NCBI RefSeq assembly: GCF_900100885.1
Contig: NZ_LT629692.1
Span: 1,240,001 to 1,304,000 of the forward strand
Length of the DNA stretch: 64,000 nt
Source of the DNA: Microbacterium pygmaeum
GTDB lineage: Bacteria; Actinomycetota; Actinomycetes; Actinomycetales; Microbacteriaceae
Reading direction: 5' to 3'
Shown here: one piece after another, positions 1 to 8,518 of the stretch
How positions within the stretch are numbered: the stretch's first letter is position 1
Layout: each line of letters starts with the position of its first letter
The notes under the pieces: generated by a model
Databases searched by the model: none
Told to the model about the DNA's origin: nothing
Seen by the model: only the letters and a program-made list of their open reading frames with translations
Translations under genes and position numbers: made by a program

Positions 1-1294
1 GGGCGCCGTGGCCTTCGCGAGCGGCATGGCCGCGCTCTCGGCCTGCCTGATCGCGTCGGTGACAGCCGGACGCCCGCACGTGGTCGCGGTCCGCCCGCTG
101 TACGGGGGCACCGATCACGTGCTCGAGAGCGGACTGCTCGGGACGAGCGTCACGTGGGCGCGCGTCGACGAGGTCGCCGCCTCGATCCGTCCCGATACCG
201 GACTCGTGATCGTCGAGACCCCGGCCAACCCCACGCTCGAACTCGTGGACATCGCCGACGTCGTCGCCGCGGCGGGAACCGTGCCGGTGCTGGTGGACAA
301 CACGTTCGCGACGCCGATCCTCCAGCAGCCGGCGCGGCACGGCGCGACGCTGGTGCTGCACAGCGCGACGAAGTACCTCGGTGGCCACGGCGACGTGATG
401 GGCGGGGTCGTCGCCGCGAACGAGGACTGGGTGACGCGGCTCCGCCAGGTGCGGGCGCTGACCGGCGGCGTGCTGCATCCGATGGCGGCGTACCTGCTGC
501 ACCGTGGCCTGCGCACCCTGCCGCTGCGGGTGCGGGCCCAGCAGGAGACCGCCCGTGTGCTCGCCGAGCGCATCAGCGCGCATCCCGCGGTCGCGCGCGT
601 GCACTACCCGGGGCTCCCGGGGCAGGATCCCGTGGGGCTGATCGGACGCCAGCTGGAAGGCCCCGGTGCGATCATCGCGGTCGAGCTCGCCGGCGGGTAC
701 GACGCAGCCGCCCGGTTCACCGAGGCGTGCGACCTGATCGAGCATGCGGTCTCACTCGGCGGCATCGACTCGCTGGTGCAGCATCCGGCATCGCTCACGC
801 ACCGGCCGGTCGCGGGTCCGGCGAAGCCGGGCGCCGGGGTCGTGCGGATCTCGGTCGGGCTGGAGCACGTCGACGACCTCACCGACGACGTGTCGCAGGC
901 GCTCGCCGCGGCCGGCGTTCCCGTCGCGTCGGCGCCGAGCCGGGGTGTTCCGGCCGCGTCGGCGCCGAGCCGGGGTGTTCCGGTCGCGTCGGCGCCGAGC
1001 CGGGGTGTTCCGGCCGCGTCGGCGCCGAGCCGGGGTGTTCCGGCCGCGTCGGCGCCGAGACCCGGCATTTCCGCCGAGACCGGGGTGCAGAGGGCCGGGT
1101 CTCGTGACGAAACCGGGGTTTCGGCGCCGACGACCGGGGTCTCGGCGCAGGCGGCGGCGAGGCCTGCGCCCGCGGGGCCCGCGCCGTCGGCCGGCGTCGA
1201 CGGTACTAGCACGTCCCGCGCCGGGGTTCCAGGCCCTCGTCGAGCGGGCCGGCGAGAACCTACGGTAACGGCACAGCCCCTCGCGAAACCGTGA
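1..1294 (+). CDS. Trans-sulfuration PLP enzyme (Cys/Met metabolism family), 5' partial, with repetitive C-terminal tail
   Basis: The gene enters from the left edge in the frame starting at base 2. It encodes most of a Cys/Met-metabolism PLP enzyme (cystathionine gamma-synthase, gamma-lyase or O-acyl-homoserine sulfhydrylase type). The core motifs FASGMAA, ETPANPT, VDNTFATP and SATKYLGGHGD are present; the Lys of SATKY (codon 371-373) should form the internal aldimine. The catalytic fold ends near base 910. A tail of about 125 residues follows that such enzymes normally lack: five copies of a 10-residue unit GVP(V/A)ASAPSR, then low-complexity Ala/Pro/Gly sequence. The tail carries the same nucleotide core as the intergenic array at 1542-1695, so it probably arose by repeat invasion or stop-codon loss. 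The family is clear; the exact reaction is not. The stop lies 10 bp before the next start. Confidence 0.85.
   Translation, partial: GAVAFASGMAALSACLIASVTAGRPHVVAVRPLYGGTDHVLESGLLGTSVTWARVDEVAASIRPDTGLVIVETPANPTLELVDIADVVAAAGTVPVLVDNTFATPILQQPARHGATLVLHSATKYLGGHGDVMGGVVAANEDWVTRLRQVRALTGGVLHPMAAYLLHRGLRTLPLRVRAQQETARVLAERISAHPAVARVHYPGLPGQDPVGLIGRQLEGPGAIIAVELAGGYDAAARFTEACDLIEHAVSLGGIDSLVQHPASLTHRPVAGPAKPGAGVVRISVGLEHVDDLTDDVSQALAAAGVPVASAPSRGVPAASAPSRGVPVASAPSRGVPAASAPSRGVPAASAPRPGISAETGVQRAGSRDETGVSAPTTGVSAQAAARPAPAGPAPSAGVDGTSTSRAGVPGPRRAGRREPTVTAQPLAKP
914..1063 (+). repeat. Five tandem 30-bp coding repeats
   Basis: Five head-to-tail 30-bp units start at 914, 944, 974, 1004 and 1034. Each encodes GVP(V/A)ASAPSR and copies differ by one or two bases; the last degrades at its 3' end. 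The unit contains GCCGAGCCGGGGT, close to the GCCGAGACCCGGGGT core of the intergenic array. Further degenerate and inverted copies of the core continue to about 1151. Confidence 0.9.
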
Positions 1295-1304
1295 ACGGAG
1301 CATC

Positions 1305-1523
1305 ATGACCAACCCCGCGAACCCTCCCATTCCTCCGGTGCCGATCACTGACCGCGACGACGTTGCGATCGACGGACCCGACATCATCACGGAAGCGGTC
1401 GATCCGCTCGACCCGGACGATCAGCCGCTGGACCCGGACCTCGACGACGACCAGATCGACAGTGCGGATGCCGACCGCAGAGCGGCGACCGAGGGGACGA
1501 AGGGCGAAGACCCCTCGAACTGA
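1305..1523 (+). CDS. Small acidic hypothetical protein (72 aa)
   Basis: ATG at 1305 follows a GGAG at 1297-1300. The product is hydrophilic, starts with a Pro-rich stretch (NPPIPPVPIT) and is rich in Asp (DPLDPDDQPLDPDLDDDQ), with no membrane segment, Cys or recognisable domain. It starts 10 bp after the preceding gene, so co-transcription is likely. It resembles in composition the two acidic proteins at 43240-43913 (DPDLIADDDLDAEDPA in one of them). Function unknown; probably an intrinsically disordered lineage-specific protein. Confidence 0.6.
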   Translation: MTNPANPPIPPVPITDRDDVAIDGPDIITEAVDPLDPDDQPLDPDLDDDQIDSADADRRAATEGTKGEDPSN

Positions 1524-1541
1524 TCGCGATCGGTCAGCGCT

Positions 1542-1695
1542 GCGGCCGAGACCCGGGGTCGCAGCCGAAACCCATGGGTCGCAGTTGAAACCCCGGGTCG
1601 CGGCCGAGACCCGGGGTCGCAGCCGAAACCCATGGGTCGCAGCCGAAACCTCGGACTCGCGGCCGAGACCCGTCCCCGCAGCCGAGACCGGGGAC
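1542..1695 (+). repeat. Eight degenerate 19-20 bp tandem repeats
   Basis: Units begin at 1542, 1561, 1581, 1600, 1619, 1639, 1659 and 1678 with consensus GC(G/A)GCCGA(G/A)ACCC-4-GGTC. Units 1 and 4 are identical, as are 2 and 5, which gives a 58-bp higher-order period. An inverted unit (GCCGGGTCTCGGCGGC) lies at 1721-1736. There are no spacers, so this is not CRISPR. The array fills the gap between the acidic protein and the transglutaminase gene. Confidence 0.9.
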
Positions 1696-1789
1696 GATGC
1701 GCCCGGGACTGGACGGAATTGCCGGGTCTCGGCGGCTGCAAGCACCGCCACGAAACCCGCGCGCAACAGAATTGGGCGACACTGTGGGA

Positions 1790-4700
1790 ATGTCCACAAA
1801 GGTCTCCCTCACGCACTACACCGGGTACGAGTTCGCGCGCCCGGTGCAGGTCACCCCCCACGTGGTGCGTCTGAGGCCTGCGCCGCACTCGCGGACGCCG
1901 ATCGAGGCGTACTCGCTGGATGTCAGCCCGAAGAACCACTTCATCAACTGGCAGCAGGACCCGTTCGGCAATTGGGTCGCCCGCATCGTGTTCCCGGAGC
2001 GCATCGATCACCTCAAGATCACCGTGTCCCTGGTGGCCGACCTGATGGTGATCAATCCCTTCGACTTCTTCATCGAGGAGTACGCCGAGCGATTCCCGTT
2101 CGAGTACGAGCCGGGCCTGAAGGCCGACCTCGCGCCGTACCTGCGGCCGGTCGATGACAGCGAGGCTGCTGGACGCTGGCTCGACGAGCTGAACCTGCCG
2201 GCCGACGGCGTGCCGATGGTGCAGTTCCTCGCTGCGCTCAACAGCGCCGTGCACCGCGACGTCGCGTACGACGTGCGGATGGAGCCGGGTGTGCAGACTC
2301 CCGACGAGACCCTCGCCCGGGCGATCGGCTCGTGCCGCGACAGCGCGTGGCTGCTGGTGAGCCTGCTGCGCAGGTACGGCCTCGCGGCGCGCTTCGTCTC
2401 GGGGTATCTCGTGCAGCTGGCCGCTGATCAGGCGGCGCTGGACGGCCCGAGCGGACCGGCGCAGGACTTCACCGACCTGCACGCGTGGACCGAGGTCTAC
2501 GTCCCCGGCGCGGGCTGGATCGGCATGGATCCGACCAGCGCTTTGTTCGCAGGTGAGGGCCACATCCCGCTCAGCGCGACACCGCACCCCTCCAGCGCCG
2601 CCCCGATCGAAGGGGCGACCGAGCCAGTCGAGGTCACATTCTCATTCGCGAACGAGGTCCTGCGCGTCCACGAGGATCCGCGCACCACGAAGCCGTACAC
2701 GGATCCGCAGTGGCAGCGCATCGACGCGCTCGGACTCCTCGTCGACGAGCGTCTGCAGCGCAACGACGTGCGGCTGACCATGGGTGGCGAGCCCACGTTC
2801 GTCTCGCTCGATGATGCGACGAGTCCGCAGTGGAACACGGATGCCGACGGCGAGCACAAACGTGAACTCGCCGATGGCCTCGCCGAGCGGCTGCGCTCGA
2901 CCTACGCCCGCGGCGGCGTGGTGCACCGCGGCCAGGGCAAGTGGTACCCGGGCGAGCCGCTGCCGCGCTGGAACATCGCGCTGCAGTGGCGGACCGACGG
3001 CCAAGCGCTCTGGAACGACCCCAGCCTCTTCGCGAATCCGTGGCGGGAGGATGCCGACCTCGACGCGCCCGCGAACGCCGAGCTCCTCGCACGCACCGTG
3101 ACGACGCTCCTCGGCCTGCCCGCACGGCAGCTGCTGCCCGGCTACGAGGATCCGCTGGCCGCGCTCAGCGCCGAACTCCGCGAGCCGGAGGGTGCGCGAC
3201 CCGGCGCGGCGGAGCCCATCGCGGCGGATGTCCGGGCTCTCGACGAAAGCGTGCGCACGCCGACCGGGTGGGTGCTTCCGCTGACCACCGGCCAGGAGTG
3301 GACCAGCCCGGCGTGGCGCTTCCGTCGAGGCCGGCTCGTCCTCCTTCCCGGTACGAGCGCCGTCGGCTCCCGACTGCCGCTGGATTCGATCGCGTGGACC
3401 GATCCGCAGGACTCGGACGAGCCGTCGTACTTCGACGAGGGGCCGCCGCTGGAGCCCGGCATCCGTTCGGTCTCCGTCGTCGATCCTGAGGGCGCGCTCA
3501 CGACCGCGCTCACGGTCGAGGCTCGCGAGGGCCAGGTCCACGTGTTCCTTCCGCCGACCAGATCGCTCGAGGCCTACGCGGACCTCCTCGCCGTGATCGA
3601 AGAAGCGGCTCGCCGCGTGCCGTGCCGGATCGTACTGGAGGGCTATGCACCGCCGCCGGATTCGCGCCTGAACCAGCTGATCGTCACGCCCGACCCCGGC
3701 GTCATCGAGGTGAACGTCCAGCCGACGCAGACGTGGTCGCAGCTGCGCGATCTGACCGTCACGCTGTACGAGGATGCGCGGCAGAGCCGGCTCGCCACGG
3801 AGAAGTTCGACCTCGACGGCCTGCACACCGGCACCGGGGGCGGCAACCACATCACCCTCGGCGGCGCGCAGCCGGCCGATTCGCCGCTGCTTCGCCGGCC
3901 CGATCTGCTGGCCAGCCTGATCACGTACTGGCAGCGGCATCCGAGCCTGTCCTACCTGTTCTCGGGACGTTTCATCGGCCCGACCAGCCAGGCGCCGCGC
4001 TTCGACGAAGGCCGCCCGGAGGCGGTCTACGAGATGGAGATCGCGCTGCAGGAGGTGCGCCGACAGATGGCGCTCGCGACCGCGGAGGGGATGCATCCCT
4101 CGCCGTGGGTCGTCGACCGGGCGCTGCGGCATCTGCTGACCGACCTGACGGGCAACACCCATCGGGCCGAATTCTGCATCGACAAGCTGTACAGCCCGGA
4201 TTCCAGCCGCGGCAGGCTCGGACTCCTCGAGCTGCGCGGATTCGAGATGCCGCCGCATCCGCAGCTGGCTTTGGTCCAGGCGCTGCTCGTGCGCAGCCTC
4301 GTCTCGATGTTCTGGGACGCGCCGTTGACCGCACCGCTGGTGCGGTGGGGCACGCGCCTGCATGAGGACTTCCTTCTGCCCGAGGGGGCGACCGCCGACA
4401 TCGCCGAGGTCGTCGCCGATCTGCGTGCGCACGGCATCGAATTCGAGGAGGAGTGGTTCGACGCGTTCACCGAGTTCCGCTTCCCCAGGATCGGGCTGGC
4501 CTCGATCGGCGGGTCGCACAGCCCGATCACGCTCGAACTGCGACAGGCGATCGAGCCGTGGCACGTCCTGGGCGAAGAGGCGACCGCGGGCGGGACCGCC
4601 CGGTACGTCGACTCGTCGGTCGAGCGCGTGCAGGTGAAAGTGACAGGCGTCGATCGCCGAGTGCACCTCGTGACGTGCAACAGTGTTCCGATGCCTTTGA

Positions 4701-5059
4701 CACCGACCGACGTCCCCGGCGAGTACTTCGCGGGCGTCCGCTACCGCGCCTGGCAGCCCTGGTCGGCGCTGCACCCGTCGATCGAGGTCCATGCGCCACT
4801 GACCTTCGATGTCATCGATGCCGACGCCGGGGTCAGTCTCGGCGGCGCGACGTATCACGTCGTGCATCCCGGCGGACGCTCCTACGATCACCCGCCGGTC
4901 AACGCGAACGAGGCCGAAGCCCGTCGAGCCAGCCGGTTCGAGCCGCGCGGGCACACGGCCGGTCGGATCGACGTCGCAGCCCTTCGTGAACGCGGTCGCC
5001 GTGCCGCGACGCTGGACTATCCGCACACGTTGGACCTGCGGAGGGTTCCGGCCGAGTGA
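1790..5059 (+). CDS. Transglutaminase-like + DUF2126 (circularly permuted GS-like ligase) fusion
   Basis: The 1089-aa protein joins two parts. Residues about 1-320 are a bacterial transglutaminase-like peptidase: beta-rich N-terminal domain, then the triad C182 (IGSCRDSAW), H231 (DLHAWTEV) and D247 (GMDPTSALF). Residues about 330-1085 are DUF2126/COG4196, with the glycine-rich motifs HTGTGGGNHITLGG and VIEVNVQP that comparative work reads as a circularly permuted glutamine-synthetase-like amidoligase. No signal peptide is seen, so it is cytoplasmic. ATG 1790 was chosen because homology starts at MSTKVSLTHYTGYEF; longer in-frame starts run into the upstream repeats. The next gene overlaps by 4 bp. 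Likely role: ligating and/or cleaving a peptide or tag together with the next genes; the substrate is unknown. Confidence 0.87.
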   Translation: MSTKVSLTHYTGYEFARPVQVTPHVVRLRPAPHSRTPIEAYSLDVSPKNHFINWQQDPFGNWVARIVFPERIDHLKITVSLVADLMVINPFDFFIEEYAERFPFEYEPGLKADLAPYLRPVDDSEAAGRWLDELNLPADGVPMVQFLAALNSAVHRDVAYDVRMEPGVQTPDETLARAIGSCRDSAWLLVSLLRRYGLAARFVSGYLVQLAADQAALDGPSGPAQDFTDLHAWTEVYVPGAGWIGMDPTSALFAGEGHIPLSATPHPSSAAPIEGATEPVEVTFSFANEVLRVHEDPRTTKPYTDPQWQRIDALGLLVDERLQRNDVRLTMGGEPTFVSLDDATSPQWNTDADGEHKRELADGLAERLRSTYARGGVVHRGQGKWYPGEPLPRWNIALQWRTDGQALWNDPSLFANPWREDADLDAPANAELLARTVTTLLGLPARQLLPGYEDPLAALSAELREPEGARPGAAEPIAADVRALDESVRTPTGWVLPLTTGQEWTSPAWRFRRGRLVLLPGTSAVGSRLPLDSIAWTDPQDSDEPSYFDEGPPLEPGIRSVSVVDPEGALTTALTVEAREGQVHVFLPPTRSLEAYADLLAVIEEAARRVPCRIVLEGYAPPPDSRLNQLIVTPDPGVIEVNVQPTQTWSQLRDLTVTLYEDARQSRLATEKFDLDGLHTGTGGGNHITLGGAQPADSPLLRRPDLLASLITYWQRHPSLSYLFSGRFIGPTSQAPRFDEGRPEAVYEMEIALQEVRRQMALATAEGMHPSPWVVDRALRHLLTDLTGNTHRAEFCIDKLYSPDSSRGRLGLLELRGFEMPPHPQLALVQALLVRSLVSMFWDAPLTAPLVRWGTRLHEDFLLPEGATADIAEVVADLRAHGIEFEEEWFDAFTEFRFPRIGLASIGGSHSPITLELRQAIEPWHVLGEEATAGGTARYVDSSVERVQVKVTGVDRRVHLVTCNSVPMPLTPTDVPGEYFAGVRYRAWQPWSALHPSIEVHAPLTFDVIDADAGVSLGGATYHVVHPGGRSYDHPPVNANEAEARRASRFEPRGHTAGRIDVAALRERGRRAATLDYPHTLDLRRVPAE

Positions 5060-7575
5060 GCCTCCTCCGCGATTACGCTGCCGCCATCGCGCAGCCGACA
5101 CTGCCCCTGCACCTGCAGGACGGTTCCGGTGCGCGCTTCGATGAGGTCGTGGGGCCGGACGGCGCGCTGCGCCCCGCGTGGAAGGGCATGGCCGCGATCG
5201 CGGTCGAACTGACCCCGGCGGAGCTCGAGCGCATCGACATCGAGATCACCACGCTGCTGGCCGACGACGGCGTCACCTACGGGAATCCGCAGGCGGGTGC
5301 CCAGCCGTGGCGGCTGGATCCGATGCCGTTGGTGGTGGATGCTGCGACCTGGGCGCGCCTGGAGGTCGGCCTCGCGCAGCGGGCTGAGCTGCTCAACGCG
5401 ATCCTCGCCGACATCTACGGGGAGCAGCGCCTGCTCTCCGAGGGGATCGTGCCGGCCGCGGTCGTGTTCGGTCACGCCGGGTTCACACGTCCGGTCGCGC
5501 GCACGACCGGGTTCGACCCGCATCCGCTCGTGCTCTCCAGCACCGACCTGGGCCGGGACGCAGCCGGAGAATGGCACGTGCTGAGCGATCGCGTCCAGGC
5601 GCCGTCCGGGCTCGGCTACGCGATGGCCAACCGCCGGGTGCTCTCCCGCGTCCTCCCCGAACTGTACGAGCAGGCGGGGCTGCATCGCATGGAGCCCTAC
5701 TTCTCCGCTGTGCGTTCCGCGCTCCTGCAGGCCGCGCCGGTCGGCGTCGAGGATCCGCGGGTCGTGGTGATGTCGCCTGGCACGTTGTCCGAGACTGCGT
5801 ACGACCAGGCGTTCATCGCCAACATCCTCGGCTTCCCTCTGGTCCAGGGTGAAGACCTCGTCGTGCAGGACGGCTGGGTGTGGATGAAGCCGGCCGGTTT
5901 CCCGCAGGTCGCGCCGCACGAGCGCGTCGATGTGATCCTGCGGCGCGTCGACGCGGAGTGGTGCGATCCGCTCGAACTGCGTGCGGGGTCGAAGCTCGGC
6001 GTCGCGGGGCTCACCGAGGCCGTGCGGCGCGGACGGGTCCGCCTGGTCAACGGCCTGGGTGCCGGCGTGCTGGAGAACCCCGGCCTCATGCCGTACATGC
6101 CCGCGATCTGCGAGCGGCTCCTTGGGGAGCAGCTGCGCCTGCCGTCCGTGCCGACCCGATGGTGCGGTGACCAGGACCAGCGGGCCGAGGTCCTCGAGAC
6201 CCTCGCGACAGAGCCGGACGCGATCATCATCCGTCGCATCGACGGCTCGGCCGCCGATCTGGCTGCGCTTGCTTCCGACACCTTGAGCCGGCTGATCCTC
6301 GCCGAGCCGCACCGCTACGTCGGGCAGGAGCGGCTGCCCCTGTCCCAGGTGCCGTCCTGGGGCGATGCCGGACGCGCGTCGGGCCGCGCCAACCCCAGCC
6401 AGGTCGCGCTCCGTGGCTTCACGGTGCGCGACGGGTCGATTTATCGCCCGCTCGTCGGCGGACTTGCCACGCTCGTCAACGACCGCAAGGAAGCGCCCAG
6501 CACCAAAGACGTCTGGGTGCTCAAGGGCACGCCCGCCGACCCCGACCAGGGGATCGTCGAGGTGACGGCCCTGCCGCTGACCCGCGCGGTGCCGGTGCTC
6601 TCGCCCCGGGCCGTCGAGGACCTGTTCTGGTCGGGCAGGTACGCCGAACGCGCCGAAGACCTGGTCCGTCTGGTGATCACCGCGAGTACGCACGCAGAGC
6701 AGCTCGACTATGGCCCCACCACGGGCGGCGGCGCGGCGCTGCGCGCGCTCATCGGCAGCCTGCAGCGCCTCTGCGGGACGCGGTGGCTCGACTCGGATCT
6801 CGAACTGCGCTCGCTGCTGCTGGACGCGGACCGGGCCGGCTCGGCGGCGCACTCGCTGGAGCGGCTGCGCGACACGCTCGAGGGCGTGCGCGACCAGATG
6901 TCCGGTGACACGTGGCGTGCGTTCGGCAGCACCGACCGTGCCATGAGGGCGATGCGCGCGTCACGCCGGCCTCAGATCGCCGAATCCGCGAGCAGGATGC
7001 TGGGCGGCATCCTCTCCCTGCAGGGTGTGACGGCGAACATGATGCGCGACGACGGGTGGCACGCGATCGAGGCCGGCCGCCACCTCGAACGTGCGATGCA
7101 GGTGTGCACGCTGCTGGCGGCCACCGCCACGCAGTCGCTCGGTGTCGGCACCGATCGCGCCGTGCTCGGCGGCGTGCTGATGGCCGCGGAGAGCTCGGTC
7201 ACCCACCGTCGCCGGTTCCGGGGCAGCGTCCGGGTCGCCGATGTCCTCGAGCTGCTCGTCGCCGACCCCGACAACCCCCGCTCGATCGCGTTCTGCCTGG
7301 CGCGCCTGCGCGACCACCTGTCGCAGCTGGCCGGCTCCACCGGTTCGACGCGGCCCGAACGCCTCCTCGAGCATCTCGAGGAGGACGTCGCGGCGGCCGA
7401 CATCGCTGCGCTGGCGGTCTCCGTCGAAGGTCGCCGGCCGCAGCTGGAGGACTTCCTGGCCGGAACGCATTCGCACCTGTACCGCCTGGGCGACGCGATC
7501 GTGCACCTGCACTTCGCCGCCGGCCCGCAGCCGCAGCCCATGCTGCTGGCCGAGATCACCGGCCTGAGAGTGTGA
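5056..7575 (+). CDS. Circularly permuted ATP-grasp + alpha-E fusion
   Basis: The 839-aa protein starts at GTG 5056, overlapping the preceding stop (GTGA). Residues about 40-500 match the circularly permuted ATP-grasp family (COG2308): QAPSGLGYAMANRR, VVMSPGTLSETAYDQAF, ERVDVILRRVDAEW and NGLGAGVLENPGLMPYMP, which in this family contribute to nucleotide and metal binding. Residues about 515-835 are the all-helical alpha-E domain (COG2307), starting LSPRAVEDLFWSGRYAERAEDL. The two domains are often separate adjacent genes; here they are one polypeptide. It is expected to activate a carboxylate with ATP and form an amide or peptide bond. Tight coupling to both transglutaminase genes suggests one complex or pathway. 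Confidence 0.9.
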   Translation: MSLLRDYAAAIAQPTLPLHLQDGSGARFDEVVGPDGALRPAWKGMAAIAVELTPAELERIDIEITTLLADDGVTYGNPQAGAQPWRLDPMPLVVDAATWARLEVGLAQRAELLNAILADIYGEQRLLSEGIVPAAVVFGHAGFTRPVARTTGFDPHPLVLSSTDLGRDAAGEWHVLSDRVQAPSGLGYAMANRRVLSRVLPELYEQAGLHRMEPYFSAVRSALLQAAPVGVEDPRVVVMSPGTLSETAYDQAFIANILGFPLVQGEDLVVQDGWVWMKPAGFPQVAPHERVDVILRRVDAEWCDPLELRAGSKLGVAGLTEAVRRGRVRLVNGLGAGVLENPGLMPYMPAICERLLGEQLRLPSVPTRWCGDQDQRAEVLETLATEPDAIIIRRIDGSAADLAALASDTLSRLILAEPHRYVGQERLPLSQVPSWGDAGRASGRANPSQVALRGFTVRDGSIYRPLVGGLATLVNDRKEAPSTKDVWVLKGTPADPDQGIVEVTALPLTRAVPVLSPRAVEDLFWSGRYAERAEDLVRLVITASTHAEQLDYGPTTGGGAALRALIGSLQRLCGTRWLDSDLELRSLLLDADRAGSAAHSLERLRDTLEGVRDQMSGDTWRAFGSTDRAMRAMRASRRPQIAESASRMLGGILSLQGVTANMMRDDGWHAIEAGRHLERAMQVCTLLAATATQSLGVGTDRAVLGGVLMAAESSVTHRRRFRGSVRVADVLELLVADPDNPRSIAFCLARLRDHLSQLAGSTGSTRPERLLEHLEEDVAAADIAALAVSVEGRRPQLEDFLAGTHSHLYRLGDAIVHLHFAAGPQPQPMLLAEITGLRV

Positions 7576-7588
7576 GGGGGACGACTCC

Positions 7589-8485
7589 GTGAGATACCGC
7601 GTCTCCCACCGCACCACGTATTCGTACGACGACGACGTGTCCAGCAGCTTCGGGCTGGCCCGGTGCCGTCCGCGCGAGCTGCCCTGGCAGCAGGTGAGCA
7701 CACCGGTGCTCTCGATCGACCCGCCGCCCGGCGATGTCGCCGACGACGTCGACCTCTACGGCAACACCGTGACGTACTTCCACGTCACCGAGCCCCACCT
7801 GCAGCTGGTGATCGACGCCGTCAGCGAAGTCTCCGTCGTGCCGACCATCTACGACGCGGAAGCGCTCTCGCAGCCGTGGGAGAACGCGCGTCCGCTGCTG
7901 AACCCGACGATCTCGCCGGGTGCGTGGGCGGCGACGGAGTTCGCCCTGGAATCCCCGAAGGCGCAGCACGTCGACGCGGCCCGCGAGTACGGGGCCATCT
8001 CGCTCACCCCCGGTCGCCCCATCGGCGAGGCGGTCACCGATCTCATGCACCGGATCAAGACCGAGTTCGACTACGACAAGACGGCCACCACCGTGACCAG
8101 CACCGTCGCAGACGTGATGGAGGCGCGCGCCGGGGTCTGTCAGGATTTCGCCCACGTGACGCTGGCCTGCCTGCGCAGTCATGGGATGGCGGCGCGCTAC
8201 GTGAGCGGTTACCTGGCGACCCGGCCCCCGAAGGGCAAGCCCCGCCTCGTCGGCGCGGACGCCTCGCACGCCTGGGTCGCAGTCTGGATCCCCGGGTCCG
8301 ATCAATGGCTGGCCATCGACCCCACCAACGACCAGTGGGCCTCGGACCGCCACGTCACGGTCGGCTGGGGTCGCGACTACGGCGATGTGCCGCCGGTGAA
8401 GGGCGTCATCTACACCGAGGCGAAGAAGTCGACGCTCAAGGTCGCCGTGGATGTTGCACCACTCGAGGAATACGCGCAAGGGTGA
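7589..8485 (+). CDS. Transglutaminase-like cysteine peptidase
   Basis: The 298-aa COG1305 protein has an N-terminal beta domain (RYRVSHRTTYSYDDDV) and a catalytic domain with C184 (AGVCQDFAHV), H227 (ASHAWVAVW) and D244 (AIDPTND). The end, VTVGWGRDYGDVPPVKGVIY, is typical of family members linked to ATP-grasp/alpha-E genes. GTG 7589 follows a GAGGGGG purine run 13 bp after the previous stop. It has no signal peptide or membrane segment. In this family the catalytic domain usually hydrolyses or transfers peptide or isopeptide bonds, so it could trim or remove a product of the ligases upstream (inference). Confidence 0.9.
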   Translation: MRYRVSHRTTYSYDDDVSSSFGLARCRPRELPWQQVSTPVLSIDPPPGDVADDVDLYGNTVTYFHVTEPHLQLVIDAVSEVSVVPTIYDAEALSQPWENARPLLNPTISPGAWAATEFALESPKAQHVDAAREYGAISLTPGRPIGEAVTDLMHRIKTEFDYDKTATTVTSTVADVMEARAGVCQDFAHVTLACLRSHGMAARYVSGYLATRPPKGKPRLVGADASHAWVAVWIPGSDQWLAIDPTNDQWASDRHVTVGWGRDYGDVPPVKGVIYTEAKKSTLKVAVDVAPLEEYAQG

Positions 8486-8506
8486 GGTCCGCTCGGCGAA
8501 CTGTGC

Positions 8507-8512
8507 GAGCCT
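8507..8512 (+). promoter_or_regulatory. -10 box of a leaderless promoter (GAGCCT)
   Basis: GAGCCT lies exactly 6 nt before the GTG at 8519, the geometry seen at many starts here. It suggests the metallopeptidase also has its own promoter. No clear -35 was found. Confidence 0.4.
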
Positions 8513-8518
8513 GAGGCG

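Noticed and set aside
1542..1695. CRISPR array
   Set aside because: Units abut without spacers, vary internally and have no cas genes nearby.
2642..5101. 819-aa open frame on the minus strand
   Set aside because: It mirrors the DUF2126/transglutaminase gene, has no family motifs and arises from GC-rich codon bias.
5017..6852. 611-aa open frame on the minus strand
   Set aside because: Antisense to the ATP-grasp gene, which has full-length family motifs; the minus frame has none.
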